A DNA stretch of 6,228 bases from Klebsiella pneumoniae (GTDB lineage Bacteria; Bacteroidota; Bacteroidia; Flavobacteriales; Flavobacteriaceae), in NCBI GenBank assembly GCA_943325355.2, contig CALPPA020000111.1:1-6228 (forward strand). The letters run 5' to 3'. This document shows, piece by piece, positions 1 through 5,490 of this stretch. The position numbers were made by a program, and so were the translations under genes. Numbering within the stretch: the stretch's first letter is position 1; each line of letters opens with the position of its first letter. The notes beneath the pieces are model-generated. The model saw only the letters and a program-made list of their open reading frames with translations. It made no database searches and was not told the origin of the DNA.

Positions 1-1
1 C

Positions 2-112
2 GCTGGAGATTTTCAAGTACCCTGTGCATTGATTATTGGAACTCGTAAACCTTCAACTGATTTAAAAACTTCATTGAATAATGCTTTGCGCGAATATGAC
101 GTGGCGGTTTAA
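2..112 (+). CDS. 3' end of an unrecognised protein gene (5' end outside the window)
   Basis: An open frame runs from the window edge to a TAA at 110-112, giving a 36-residue C-terminal tail. It contains a hydrophobic strand (residues 9-12, ALII) followed by GTRKPSTD and an amphipathic stretch, LKTSLNNALREY, ending DVAV. The strand, loop and helix order would suit the last alpha/beta unit of a Rossmann-like or similar fold, but the tail is too short to assign a family and I do not recognise it. It reads as coding because codon use is ordinary for the window and a well-formed intrinsic terminator follows 27 bases after the stop. That terminator suggests this gene ends its own transcription unit and is not co-transcribed by design with the GT9 gene downstream. 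Confidence 0.7.
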   Translation, partial: AGDFQVPCALIIGTRKPSTDLKTSLNNALREYDVAV

Positions 113-139
113 CATTATTTCATAAAAATATTGTATATT

Positions 140-166
140 CCTCCCTCAAACAGGGAGGTTTTTTTT
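140..166 (+). terminator. Rho-independent terminator just upstream of the GT9 gene
   Basis: A perfect 7-bp G+C-rich stem (CCTCCCT at 140-146, AGGGAGG at 152-158) encloses a 5-nt loop (CAAAC) and is followed directly by eight T residues (159-166). The T-run is only on the plus-strand side, so the terminator acts on transcripts coming from the left, most simply those of the truncated gene ending at 112. The T-run stops 3 nt before the ATG at 170, so the structure also occupies the place where a leader for the next gene would be. The 3' arm carries GGAGGT at 154-159, a good match to a Shine-Dalgarno core 10 nt before the ATG, so a second role is conceivable. Confidence 0.88.
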
Positions 167-169
167 GAT

Positions 170-1231
170 ATGAAAATACTAGTTATACAACAAAAAATGA
201 TAGGCGATGTGCTGGTAAGCAGTATTATTTGCAATAATTTAAGTTTGGCTTATCCAGATGCCCAAATCGATTATTTGGTTTATGAATCAACAATTCCAGT
301 TTTGGAAGGCAATCCCAATATTGACAACGTTCTTTTGTTTCAAGAAAAACATCGGAAAAGCAAAAGAGAATTCCTGAATTTGGCTCACGAAATTCGAGGT
401 ATAAAATACGATTTAATAATAGATGCTTATTCCAAATTAGAAAGCTGGCTAATTGTTTTATTGAGCGGAGCAAAAAGAAAAATATCTTATAAAAAGTTTG
501 GTCGTACTTTTTTATACACTGATAACGTTCCCTTTGCCGAATTTCCAAAAACAAATTTGGGTTTGGCCATCGAAAGACGACTTTCCTTATTAGAACCACT
601 TGACTTGAAAATAGAAGTTGATCCTTTTCCAAAGTTATATGTTACCGATAAAGAAAATCAAGACGCGATTGCTCTTTTTGAATATCACCAAGTACAGAAA
701 GATAGAAAAACAGTGATGATAAGCCTTTTGGGAAGCGAAAATCTAAAAACGTACCCATTGGGATATATGGCAAAAGTGGTCGATTCCATTGCCGACAATC
801 TAGGGGTAAATATTCTTTTCAATTATTTTCCAAAGCAAATCAAGGAAGCCAAAATCGTTTTTGATGCTTGCAAACCTTCGACACAGGAAAAAATATATTT
901 CGATTTATTGGGCAATGATTTGCGTTCCTTTATTGCGATAATGAACAATTGTGATTTGATTATTGGCAACGATGGCGGAGCAATAAATATGGCAAAAGCT
1001 TTAGGAAAACCTTCTTTTATCATTTTTTCTCCTTGGATAGAAAAGAAAATTTGGGCGACTCTCGAAGATGGTGTACATCATATTTCAGTACATTTGAATG
1101 ATTTCAAACCCAAATTATTGGCCGAGAAAACAGAGAAAGAACTCAAAAAAAATACGCCTTCATTGTATCAAGAATTCGAACCCGAATTGTTCAAGGATAA
1201 AATAGAATTGTTTTTAAAAAAGAATCTTTAA
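170..1231 (+). CDS. Glycosyltransferase family 9 (heptosyltransferase-like) protein
   Basis: This 353-residue protein resembles the GT9/heptosyltransferase family (WaaC/WaaF type), which transfers sugars to the LPS core at the cytoplasmic face of the inner membrane. Visible features are an N-terminal Rossmann strand and family loop (MKILVIQQ, then IGD at 11-13), a second strand LIIDAYSKLES at 82-92, the C-domain entry ISLLGSENLKTYP at 184-196 (equivalent to the family PGSxxxxKxWP region), and the nucleotide-sugar motif LLGNDLRSFIAIMNNCDLIIGNDGG at 246-270 followed by MAKALGKP. I chose the ATG at 170 because the protein then begins exactly at the family N-terminus. The longer frame from a TTG at 131 would translate straight through the terminator. 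The position usually occupied by His in GxDxGxxH reads Asn here (GGAIN, N273). No promoter is obvious. The gene converges on the kinase-like gene with 10 bp between stops. The acceptor and donor sugar cannot be read from sequence. Confidence 0.87.
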   Translation: MKILVIQQKMIGDVLVSSIICNNLSLAYPDAQIDYLVYESTIPVLEGNPNIDNVLLFQEKHRKSKREFLNLAHEIRGIKYDLIIDAYSKLESWLIVLLSGAKRKISYKKFGRTFLYTDNVPFAEFPKTNLGLAIERRLSLLEPLDLKIEVDPFPKLYVTDKENQDAIALFEYHQVQKDRKTVMISLLGSENLKTYPLGYMAKVVDSIADNLGVNILFNYFPKQIKEAKIVFDACKPSTQEKIYFDLLGNDLRSFIAIMNNCDLIIGNDGGAINMAKALGKPSFIIFSPWIEKKIWATLEDGVHHISVHLNDFKPKLLAEKTEKELKKNTPSLYQEFEPELFKDKIELFLKKNL

Positions 1232-1241
1232 TCCAATAAAT

Positions 1242-2009
1242 TTAAGACTTCCAGAATTTCAATTTCTTTTTTAAAAGTCTTTTTCTAGCAAAACGTTCTT
1301 GAAAATCATTGGTGTAAAACCACATTTTTTCGAAAATTTCTGCTTCAGTTTGGGCAGAATACAATTTAGAATATTCGTTACTCATAACAGCAATCATTTC
1401 TTTTTTGGGAGTCAAATGACTGAGGTTTTTCATTCTTGAATCAAAATCCATTTTGTCGTGAAAATTCATTCTATTCAAATCGACCAAGAAAAAATCATAG
1501 TTTCCTTCGGTGTTTTTTTTAATCAAAGTATTTCCTGGTGAGTGATCTAAAAACTCAATTCCTTTTTCGTGCAAATCGAATGAAAATTGGATGAATTGTC
1601 TTAAAATGTTTTCATTATCCTGAAAATCAGGAATTTCGACCAATTCCCTATAAGTCAAATTACATTGAAGATGTTCGCTCACATAATAACTGTCCTTGAG
1701 TCCTATAAAGTCATAATTTTCAAAATAAGAGATAGGCTGTGGTGTTCCAATTCCTTTTTCCAATAAAGTTGTAGCATATTCAAAAGAACGTCTGGCTTTA
1801 GATTTTCTAAAATATTTGTAGGCTATTTTATTAATAAGATGCGGAATTTTGAAGGATTTGACGTTGATTGTTTTGCCTTCTAATTCAAATAGCTTGATTT
1901 TATTTCTTTGTCCATCGCCAAAAAGAATTCCTTTAGAATCAAAATTATTTATGTTGTAAACAATTTCATCCTTGTTAAAATTGGAGTCCTTACTAAATGT
2001 TTGCAGCAT
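1242..2009 (-). CDS. Lipopolysaccharide kinase-like protein (Kdo/WaaP, InaA-type kinase fold)
   Basis: The 255-residue protein carries a divergent protein-kinase-like fold of the LPS core kinase kind, enzymes that phosphorylate Kdo or heptose in the cytoplasm. Landmarks in order are a beta-3 lysine candidate (K51 or K54, in NVKSFK), an alpha-C glutamate candidate E77 (RRSFEYATTLLEKGIGTPQP), a catalytic loop LDHSPGNTL with D155 and metal-ligand N160 in the required D-x4-N spacing, and a DFG-equivalent VDLNR with D177. All catalytic positions expected of an active kinase are therefore present. The C-terminus is strongly basic (RKRLLKKKLKFWK), which would suit membrane or LPS contact. The gene starts 9 nt after the methyltransferase stop on the same strand, preceded by an A-rich TCAAAAAGA, so the two are probably co-transcribed. 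The natural substrate is inferred from family and neighbours only; another small-molecule kinase role is possible. Confidence 0.8.
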   Translation of the reverse strand: MLQTFSKDSNFNKDEIVYNINNFDSKGILFGDGQRNKIKLFELEGKTINVKSFKIPHLINKIAYKYFRKSKARRSFEYATTLLEKGIGTPQPISYFENYDFIGLKDSYYVSEHLQCNLTYRELVEIPDFQDNENILRQFIQFSFDLHEKGIEFLDHSPGNTLIKKNTEGNYDFFLVDLNRMNFHDKMDFDSRMKNLSHLTPKKEMIAVMSNEYSKLYSAQTEAEIFEKMWFYTNDFQERFARKRLLKKKLKFWKS

Positions 2010-2018
2010 TCTTTTTGA

Positions 2019-2666
2019 CTATTTTACGGTAGCAACAGTTGCATACTGTACGTTTCTGATGTCCATTTGTGTAAACAAGAAAAGGATGTTAAAAAGAATT
2101 GGTTTAATAGATCTTGTCACATTTATTCCTTCGTGAGTTAAAACAGAATATCCTAATTCTTCATACATTCTTCTGATACTTTTACCTGTAAAAAATCGCA
2201 AATGCGTTTTATCCATAACACCGTGTCCTTCATATTTCCAGTCTTTCGCAAACAAAACTTTAGAAAAAGTCCTGAAAAATCTAACGTTGGGAATAGAACT
2301 GATAACAACTCCGTTTGGAGCCAATTTAGATTTTAAAGTTTCCAAAACTGTGTAAGGATCTACCAAATGTTCTAAAACATCATTCATATAAATAACGTCA
2401 AAATAATGTTCTGGAAGCCCATCAATATATTTTTCGCAGACACCAACAAAAACTTTATCTAAAACATCTACGGCAACCTTAGCTTCTTCTTCCATTAATT
2501 CAATTCCCCAAACTTCGGCTTCATTTTTTTGTTTAACTACAGAAGCGAAAGCACCATTACCGCAACCAATATCTAAAATTTTTTTGGCAGAATCGGGAAG
2601 ATATTTTAACATTTCTTCTCGAACATTATCATAGTAACCTTGAGGCTTATTTTCGTAGTATTTCAT
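2019..2666 (-). CDS. Class I SAM-dependent methyltransferase (MetW/UbiG-like fold)
   Basis: This 215-residue protein is a stand-alone class I methyltransferase domain. Motif I is LDIGCGNGAF at 31-40 (SAM glycine-rich loop), the acidic residue ending strand 2 is E56 (WGIELMEEEA), motif IV is FDVIYMNDVLEHLVDP at 89-104, and the post-IV strand is NGVVISSIPN at 118-127. DKTHLRFFT at 152-160 is common in methyltransferases found in glycan clusters of this type. A hydrophobic segment at 189-198 (PILFNILFLF) could be a buried helix or a membrane-touching one. It is the first gene of the minus-strand pair, upstream of the kinase-like gene, with a candidate -7 element about 57 bp upstream. Its setting between glycosyltransferases suggests methylation of a sugar or lipid-linked glycan, but methyltransferases of this shape act on many small molecules and the substrate is not readable. 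Confidence 0.85.
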   Translation of the reverse strand: MKYYENKPQGYYDNVREEMLKYLPDSAKKILDIGCGNGAFASVVKQKNEAEVWGIELMEEEAKVAVDVLDKVFVGVCEKYIDGLPEHYFDVIYMNDVLEHLVDPYTVLETLKSKLAPNGVVISSIPNVRFFRTFSKVLFAKDWKYEGHGVMDKTHLRFFTGKSIRRMYEELGYSVLTHEGINVTRSIKPILFNILFLFTQMDIRNVQYATVATVK

Positions 2667-2767
2667 AGTGTTTTTGAGGGATAATTTTATAAAATACTTC
2701 TTATTAAACAGGAATATTTTTCACAAATATAAAAAATAATCTTAACTTGCCTCGTTAAATTTTGGCT
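2667..2767. other. Divergent intergenic region between methyltransferase and GT2 genes
   Basis: This 101-bp, very AT-rich spacer separates divergently transcribed genes and should hold a promoter for each direction. The minus strand has a good -7 candidate at 2724-2731. For the plus strand I see only an imperfect TAAATTTTG at 2756-2764, which has one extra base between TA and TTTG and lies too close to the ATG at 2768 to leave a leader. A short inverted repeat, TTAAC (2742-2746) and GTTAA (2754-2758) with a 7-nt spacer, lies between them and could be an operator, though one this short can arise by chance. No ORF or RNA gene is visible. Confidence 0.5.
2724..2731 (-). promoter_or_regulatory. 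Candidate -7 promoter element for the methyltransferase-kinase pair
   Basis: Read on the minus strand this is TATATTTG, a full match to the TAnnTTTG -7 consensus described for Flavobacterium and other Bacteroidota sigma-A promoters. It lies about 57 bp before the methyltransferase ATG, implying a leader of roughly 50 nt. I could not find a clear TTG -33 element at the expected 17-23 nt spacing; only a TTA 11 nt upstream is present, so the promoter call rests on the -7 box alone. Confidence 0.35.
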
Positions 2768-3565
2768 ATGAAAAAACTCCCTTCTTGTTCTTTGGTAACT
2801 CCTACATATAATTGGCCAGAAGCACTAGAATTATTGTTGTTAAGTGTATTGAATCAGACGGTTTTACCCAATGAAGTGATAATTGCAGACGATGGTTCAA
2901 AAGAAAATACCAAAGAATTAATAGAAGATTTTCAGAAAAAATTTCCAATTCCTTTGATTCATATTTGGCACGAAGACCTCAAAAACAGAAAGCCAAGGGT
3001 TATGAACAAAGCCATTGCCTCAGCAAAATTCGATTACATTGTAGAGATTGACGGCGATATTATAATGAACAAATATTTCGTTGAAGACCATCTCACTTTT
3101 GCCGAAAAGGGACATTATCTATTTGGTTCTCGCGTCAATATTCAAGAAGACTTTTTACCTGAATTATTTTCGGAAAAAATTATCGATTTCAATCTGTTTT
3201 CCAAAGGAATTAAGAAAAGAGGTCGAACCATTCGGATTCCATTTCTTATGAATTTTGCAAAAAGTGTTGATAAACGTTCTCGCAAACTTCGCGGTTGCAA
3301 TATGTCTTTTTGGAAAGAAGATTTTATAAAAATCAATGGTTTTAACGAAGGTCTAGTAGGTTGGGGAATTGATGATTCTGAAATGATTCAACGACTGCAC
3401 AATATTGGAATCAAAGGAAAAAGATTGAAATATTCCGGAATTGCGTATCATATTTACCACAAAGAACAATCCAAAAGTCATCTCGAAATCAATAACGAAA
3501 TCGAGAGACAAACTACTGAAAAGAAACTAACTTTTATCGAAAAAGGAATCAATCAATATTTATGA
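2768..3565 (+). CDS. Glycosyltransferase family 2 protein with galactosyltransferase-like C-terminal half
   Basis: The 265-residue GT-A fold enzyme should transfer a sugar from a nucleotide-sugar donor in the cytoplasm. The N-terminal half has SLVTPTYNWPEAL (8-20), the strand VIIADDGS with the donor-binding DDGS at 41-44, and the metal-binding DGD at 95-97 (VEIDGD). The second half has LRGCNMSFWKEDFIKINGF (174-192) and GWGIDDSE (198-205), which match the GCNMSF and GWGxxDxE pattern of the galactosyltransferase C-terminal domain, where the acidic pair lies at the acceptor site. H228 and H231 (YHIYHKE) follow as possible metal ligands. There is no signal peptide or membrane segment. I start at the ATG at 2768, where the family N-terminus begins, not the in-frame TTG 6 bases earlier. 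It is the first gene of the plus-strand run and overlaps the next gene by 4 nt. Donor and acceptor sugars are unknown. Confidence 0.88.
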   Translation: MKKLPSCSLVTPTYNWPEALELLLLSVLNQTVLPNEVIIADDGSKENTKELIEDFQKKFPIPLIHIWHEDLKNRKPRVMNKAIASAKFDYIVEIDGDIIMNKYFVEDHLTFAEKGHYLFGSRVNIQEDFLPELFSEKIIDFNLFSKGIKKRGRTIRIPFLMNFAKSVDKRSRKLRGCNMSFWKEDFIKINGFNEGLVGWGIDDSEMIQRLHNIGIKGKRLKYSGIAYHIYHKEQSKSHLEINNEIERQTTEKKLTFIEKGINQYL

Positions 3566-4488
3566 TGTTTGACATAGCCGTAATTTTAATCAACTACAAT
3601 TCAAGCGAACACAGCATCAATTGCATTCGTTCCATTATCGAAAAGACCTCAAAAAATCTTAATTATCAGATTATCATAACCGATAATTGTTCTGAAAAAG
3701 AAGATTATTTAAAGCTGAAATCGTTTTGCGTAGAAGTCAATTTTCCGAATTTAGAACTTCACCGAAGCAACATAAATTCGGGTTTTGGTGGCGGAAATAT
3801 GTTTGGAGTTCAATTTGCCAATGCCAATTATTTGGCTTTCCTAAACAATGATACTTTATTGAAAAATGATTGTTTGTCGATTCTCAAAAACGCATTAGAA
3901 AACAATCCAAATATTGGAATTGCTGGTGCTCAAGCTTACAAAGAAAATGGAGATTTTATGATTTCACTCGATCATTTTGCTTCTCCAGCGAGAGAAATTA
4001 TCGGTCGAAGTTTCTTGGAAAGTATTAATTCCAAGAAATACCCAAAACGAAAAAAACTATATAGAAATCCGCTGCAAGTAAACTTCGTTCCTGGAAGTTT
4101 TATGTTTGTCAGAGCAACTGATTTTTATGAAGTTGGAGGTTTTGACACTACTATTTTTCTCTATTATGAAGAAACCGATTTATGCATTCGATTGGCAAAA
4201 AAATCAAAGTTCGCTTACTTGATTCCCGAAGCTGAATTTGTTCATTTTCACGGAGTCAGCACTGGAAAATCATTGGCAATCAAAAAAGAATTAAAGATTT
4301 CGTTGCTCTACATTATGAGAAAACATTATGGCTTCTTTGGGCACAAAATAGTAATGGTATTTTTAATTATAAAATACTTTTTCAGCAGTATCTTAAAACC
4401 TAAAAATTGGCCTTTATTTTTTCTGATTTTGACTGGAGCTCCTTTATCAAAATCTTTAAAAACAAAACAAAAAATCGTAAAAATATGA
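3562..4488 (+). CDS. Glycosyltransferase family 2 protein, rhamnosyltransferase-like
   Basis: This 308-residue GT2 enzyme has the layout of the WbbL/rhamnosyltransferase subgroup, used in O-antigen and other surface polysaccharide assembly. Motifs are VILINYNSS (7-15), ITDNCS (39-44), NSGFGGGNMFG (72-82), the metal/donor site FLNNDTLL at 93-100, then VPGSFMFVRATDFYEVGGFD (176-195) and the acceptor-base region YYEETDLCIRL (201-211). HFHGVSTGKS at 228-237 is also typical of this subgroup. The C-terminus has a hydrophobic segment at about 262-277 and another at 284-291, so it may sit on the inner membrane. It differs clearly from the preceding GT2, so the pair is not a recent duplication. The ATG at 3562 overlaps the upstream TGA (ATGA), implying translational coupling; a second ATG directly follows at 3565. 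The transferred sugar is not determinable. Confidence 0.88.
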   Translation: MMFDIAVILINYNSSEHSINCIRSIIEKTSKNLNYQIIITDNCSEKEDYLKLKSFCVEVNFPNLELHRSNINSGFGGGNMFGVQFANANYLAFLNNDTLLKNDCLSILKNALENNPNIGIAGAQAYKENGDFMISLDHFASPAREIIGRSFLESINSKKYPKRKKLYRNPLQVNFVPGSFMFVRATDFYEVGGFDTTIFLYYEETDLCIRLAKKSKFAYLIPEAEFVHFHGVSTGKSLAIKKELKISLLYIMRKHYGFFGHKIVMVFLIIKYFFSSILKPKNWPLFFLILTGAPLSKSLKTKQKIVKI

Positions 4489-5048
4489 TTAACGAGGAAG
4501 TTCATAAAGCATTCGAAATAATAAAAGAAGGCGGAATCATCCTTTACCCAACGGACACTGTTTGGGGAATTGGTTGCGATGCCACAAATCCTGAAGCTGT
4601 TGCCAGAATCTACAAACTCAAACAACGAACCGAAACCCAATCTATGATAGTCTTGATGAATGGCGAAAAAATGATGTACAATGTTTTCAAAGACATTCCA
4701 GAAGTAGCGTGGCAAATTATAGACCTGTCTGAAAAACCAACTACCCTTATACTAGACAAACCCAGAAACGTGGCACCCAATTTAATAGCTACTGACAATA
4801 CTTTAGGAATCCTAATAGTAAAAGAGCCTTTCTGTTTTAATTTTATGGAAAAAATGAAAAAACCTTTGGTTTCAACATCAGCAAATATTTCAGGAAAGCC
4901 TACACCAATTGCCTTCAAAGATATTAGCCCCGAAATTATAAAAGGTGTGGACTATGTTGTAAATTTGCATCACGAAAAAATTGCAGGAAAACCTTCTACA
5001 ATTATAAAATTGACGAGCGATTCTCAGGTGAGTGTGATTCGAAAATAA
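4485..5048 (+). CDS. tsaC: L-threonylcarbamoyladenylate synthase (Sua5/YciO/YrdC family)
   Basis: The 187-residue protein is a single YrdC domain, the short TsaC form without the extra C-terminal Sua5 domain. TsaC makes threonylcarbamoyl-AMP from threonine, bicarbonate and ATP, the first step toward t6A at position 37 of ANN-decoding tRNAs. Family signatures are IILYPTDTVWGIGCDA (18-33), the KxR pair K46 and R48 (KLKQRTE), KPTTLIL (84-90), STSANISGKPT (130-140) and PSTIIKL (170-176). The KxR pair favours TsaC over the related YciO. At 107-112 the strand reads LGILIV, whereas family members usually have Arg where L110 stands. The ATG at 4485 overlaps the GT2 stop by 4 nt and gives the normal family N-terminus; a longer frame upstream lies inside the GT2 gene and is not credible. 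The stop codon's last base is the first base of the inverted repeat at 5048. Confidence 0.92.
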   Translation: MINEEVHKAFEIIKEGGIILYPTDTVWGIGCDATNPEAVARIYKLKQRTETQSMIVLMNGEKMMYNVFKDIPEVAWQIIDLSEKPTTLILDKPRNVAPNLIATDNTLGILIVKEPFCFNFMEKMKKPLVSTSANISGKPTPIAFKDISPEIIKGVDYVVNLHHEKIAGKPSTIIKLTSDSQVSVIRK

Positions 5049-5071
5049 ATTTTACCGCAAATTCGCAAATT
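5048..5071 (+). repeat. Left arm of a perfect 24-bp inverted repeat bounding the GxxExxY cassette
   Basis: This 24-nt arm starts on the last A of the tsaC stop codon and is the exact reverse complement of 5467-5490; the match fails at the next base on both sides. Its inner part is a tandem duplicate of an 8-mer, CGCAAATT at 56-63 and again at 64-71 (positions 5056-5063 and 5064-5071), preceded by TTAC. A run of nine T residues starts within the arm (5070-5078). A chance perfect 24-bp match placed exactly at both gene borders is very improbable, so this is a designed boundary of some kind. Confidence 0.93.
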
Positions 5072-5084
5072 TTTTTTTGTTTAT

Positions 5085-5468
5085 ATGGAAGAATACATTT
5101 ATAAAGATGAAAATTACATAATAGTAGGTATTCTATTTGATGTGCATAAAAATCTCGGAAAAGGTTTTTCTGAAATAGTCTATAAAGATGCTATTGAATA
5201 CGAATTGCAACAACAAAACATTCCATATCAAAGAGAAAAGGAATTTTCTGTTAATTATAAAGATACCACTTTAAAGCATAAATTTTACGCAGACTTTGTA
5301 GTTTACGATAAAATTATTCTCGAAATAAAAACCGTTGATTGTTTCAACAACAGTCATTATAATCAATGTTTAAATTATTTAAAAGTCTCTAAAAACAAAT
5401 TGGCAATACTTGTCAATTTCAATTTAGTTTCTTTAGAATACAAACGCATAATAAGTTCAAAAAATTAA
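5085..5468 (+). CDS. GxxExxY family protein (PD-(D/E)xK nuclease-like fold)
   Basis: The 127-residue protein fits the GxxExxY family, small proteins of unproven function assigned to the PD-(D/E)xK nuclease superfamily. The naming motif is GFSEIVY at 27-33 (G27, E30, Y33), after a helix ILFDVHKNLGKG. Nuclease-type residues are in place: D70 (FYADFVV), E80 and K82 (ILEIKTV), and the helix QCLNYLK at 94-100 with Q94. The core looks complete, so the fold may be catalytically competent, although no activity can be claimed from sequence. There is no signal peptide or membrane segment. It is AT-richer than its neighbours and lies entirely inside the 24-bp inverted repeats, with 13 nt between the left arm and its ATG, while its TAA (5466-5468) overlaps the right arm. 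No Shine-Dalgarno site or promoter is visible, so it may rely on read-through from tsaC. Family members are often present in several scattered copies per genome. Confidence 0.88.
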   Translation: MEEYIYKDENYIIVGILFDVHKNLGKGFSEIVYKDAIEYELQQQNIPYQREKEFSVNYKDTTLKHKFYADFVVYDKIILEIKTVDCFNNSHYNQCLNYLKVSKNKLAILVNFNLVSLEYKRIISSKN

Positions 5469-5490
5469 TTTGCGAATTTGCGGTAAAATT
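5467..5490 (-). repeat. Right arm of the perfect 24-bp inverted repeat, abutting the cca start
   Basis: This is the exact reverse complement of 5048-5071. It begins at the second base of the GxxExxY stop codon and ends on the base before the cca ATG at 5491. On the plus strand it contains two tandem copies of AATTTGCG (5467-5474 and 5475-5482) followed by GTAAAATT. Because it occupies the entire region just upstream of cca, it is also the cca translation initiation region. In any transcript crossing both arms, it could pair with the left arm into a 24-bp duplex. Confidence 0.93.

Larger units (their letters stand above)
5048..5490. mobile_element. Putative non-autonomous inverted-repeat cassette carrying a GxxExxY gene
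   Basis: A 443-bp unit is bounded by a perfect 24-bp inverted repeat and contains a single gene. It fills the whole space between tsaC and cca: the left end touches the tsaC stop, and the right end is the base before the cca ATG. By hand count, 5101-5460 has 91 G+C of 360 (25%), against 118 of 300 (39%) for 4501-4800 in tsaC and 46 of 120 (38%) for 5761-5880 in cca, so it looks compositionally foreign. No transposase or recombinase is present, so any movement would need help in trans. If AATT, which closes both arms, is a target duplication, the empty site would read AAAATAAATTATG, with tsaC and cca 3 nt apart. Mobility is inference; a fixed regulatory stem or repair-type repeat are alternatives. 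Confidence 0.55.

Noticed and set aside
131..169. Upstream extension of the GT9 frame from a TTG at 131
   Set aside because: It would translate through the terminator hairpin and add 13 residues before the normal family N-terminus MKILV; the ATG at 170 is far more likely.
225..632. Minus-strand open frame opposite the GT9 gene
   Set aside because: It is antisense to a well-supported gene, has no recognisable domain and looks like a shadow of the coding strand; the same holds for minus-strand frames at 823-1023, 3142-3336, 4326-4715 and 4610-4918.
1244..1284. Possible terminator after GT9: AAGACTT at 1244-1250 pairing with AAGTCTT at 1275-1281, then T residues
   Set aside because: The stem is only 7 bp with two G-C pairs and a 24-nt loop, and it lies inside the 3' end of the convergent kinase gene; it is not strong enough to call.
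2756..2764. Plus-strand -7 box for the first GT2 gene (TAAATTTTG)
   Set aside because: The spacing between TA and TTTG is one base too long, there is no TTG at the right distance, and it would place the start of transcription on the start codon.
4407..4484. Upstream extension of the tsaC frame
   Set aside because: It lies inside the 3' end of the second GT2 gene in another frame, and the family N-terminus fits the ATG at 4485, which forms an ATGA overlap like the preceding gene pair.
5058..5079. Intrinsic terminator formed by the left arm (AAATT-CGCA-AATTT followed by a T-run)
   Set aside because: The only local stem is 5 A-T pairs, too weak for a terminator, though the nine T residues are real. 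Long-range pairing with the right arm is the better explanation of the sequence.
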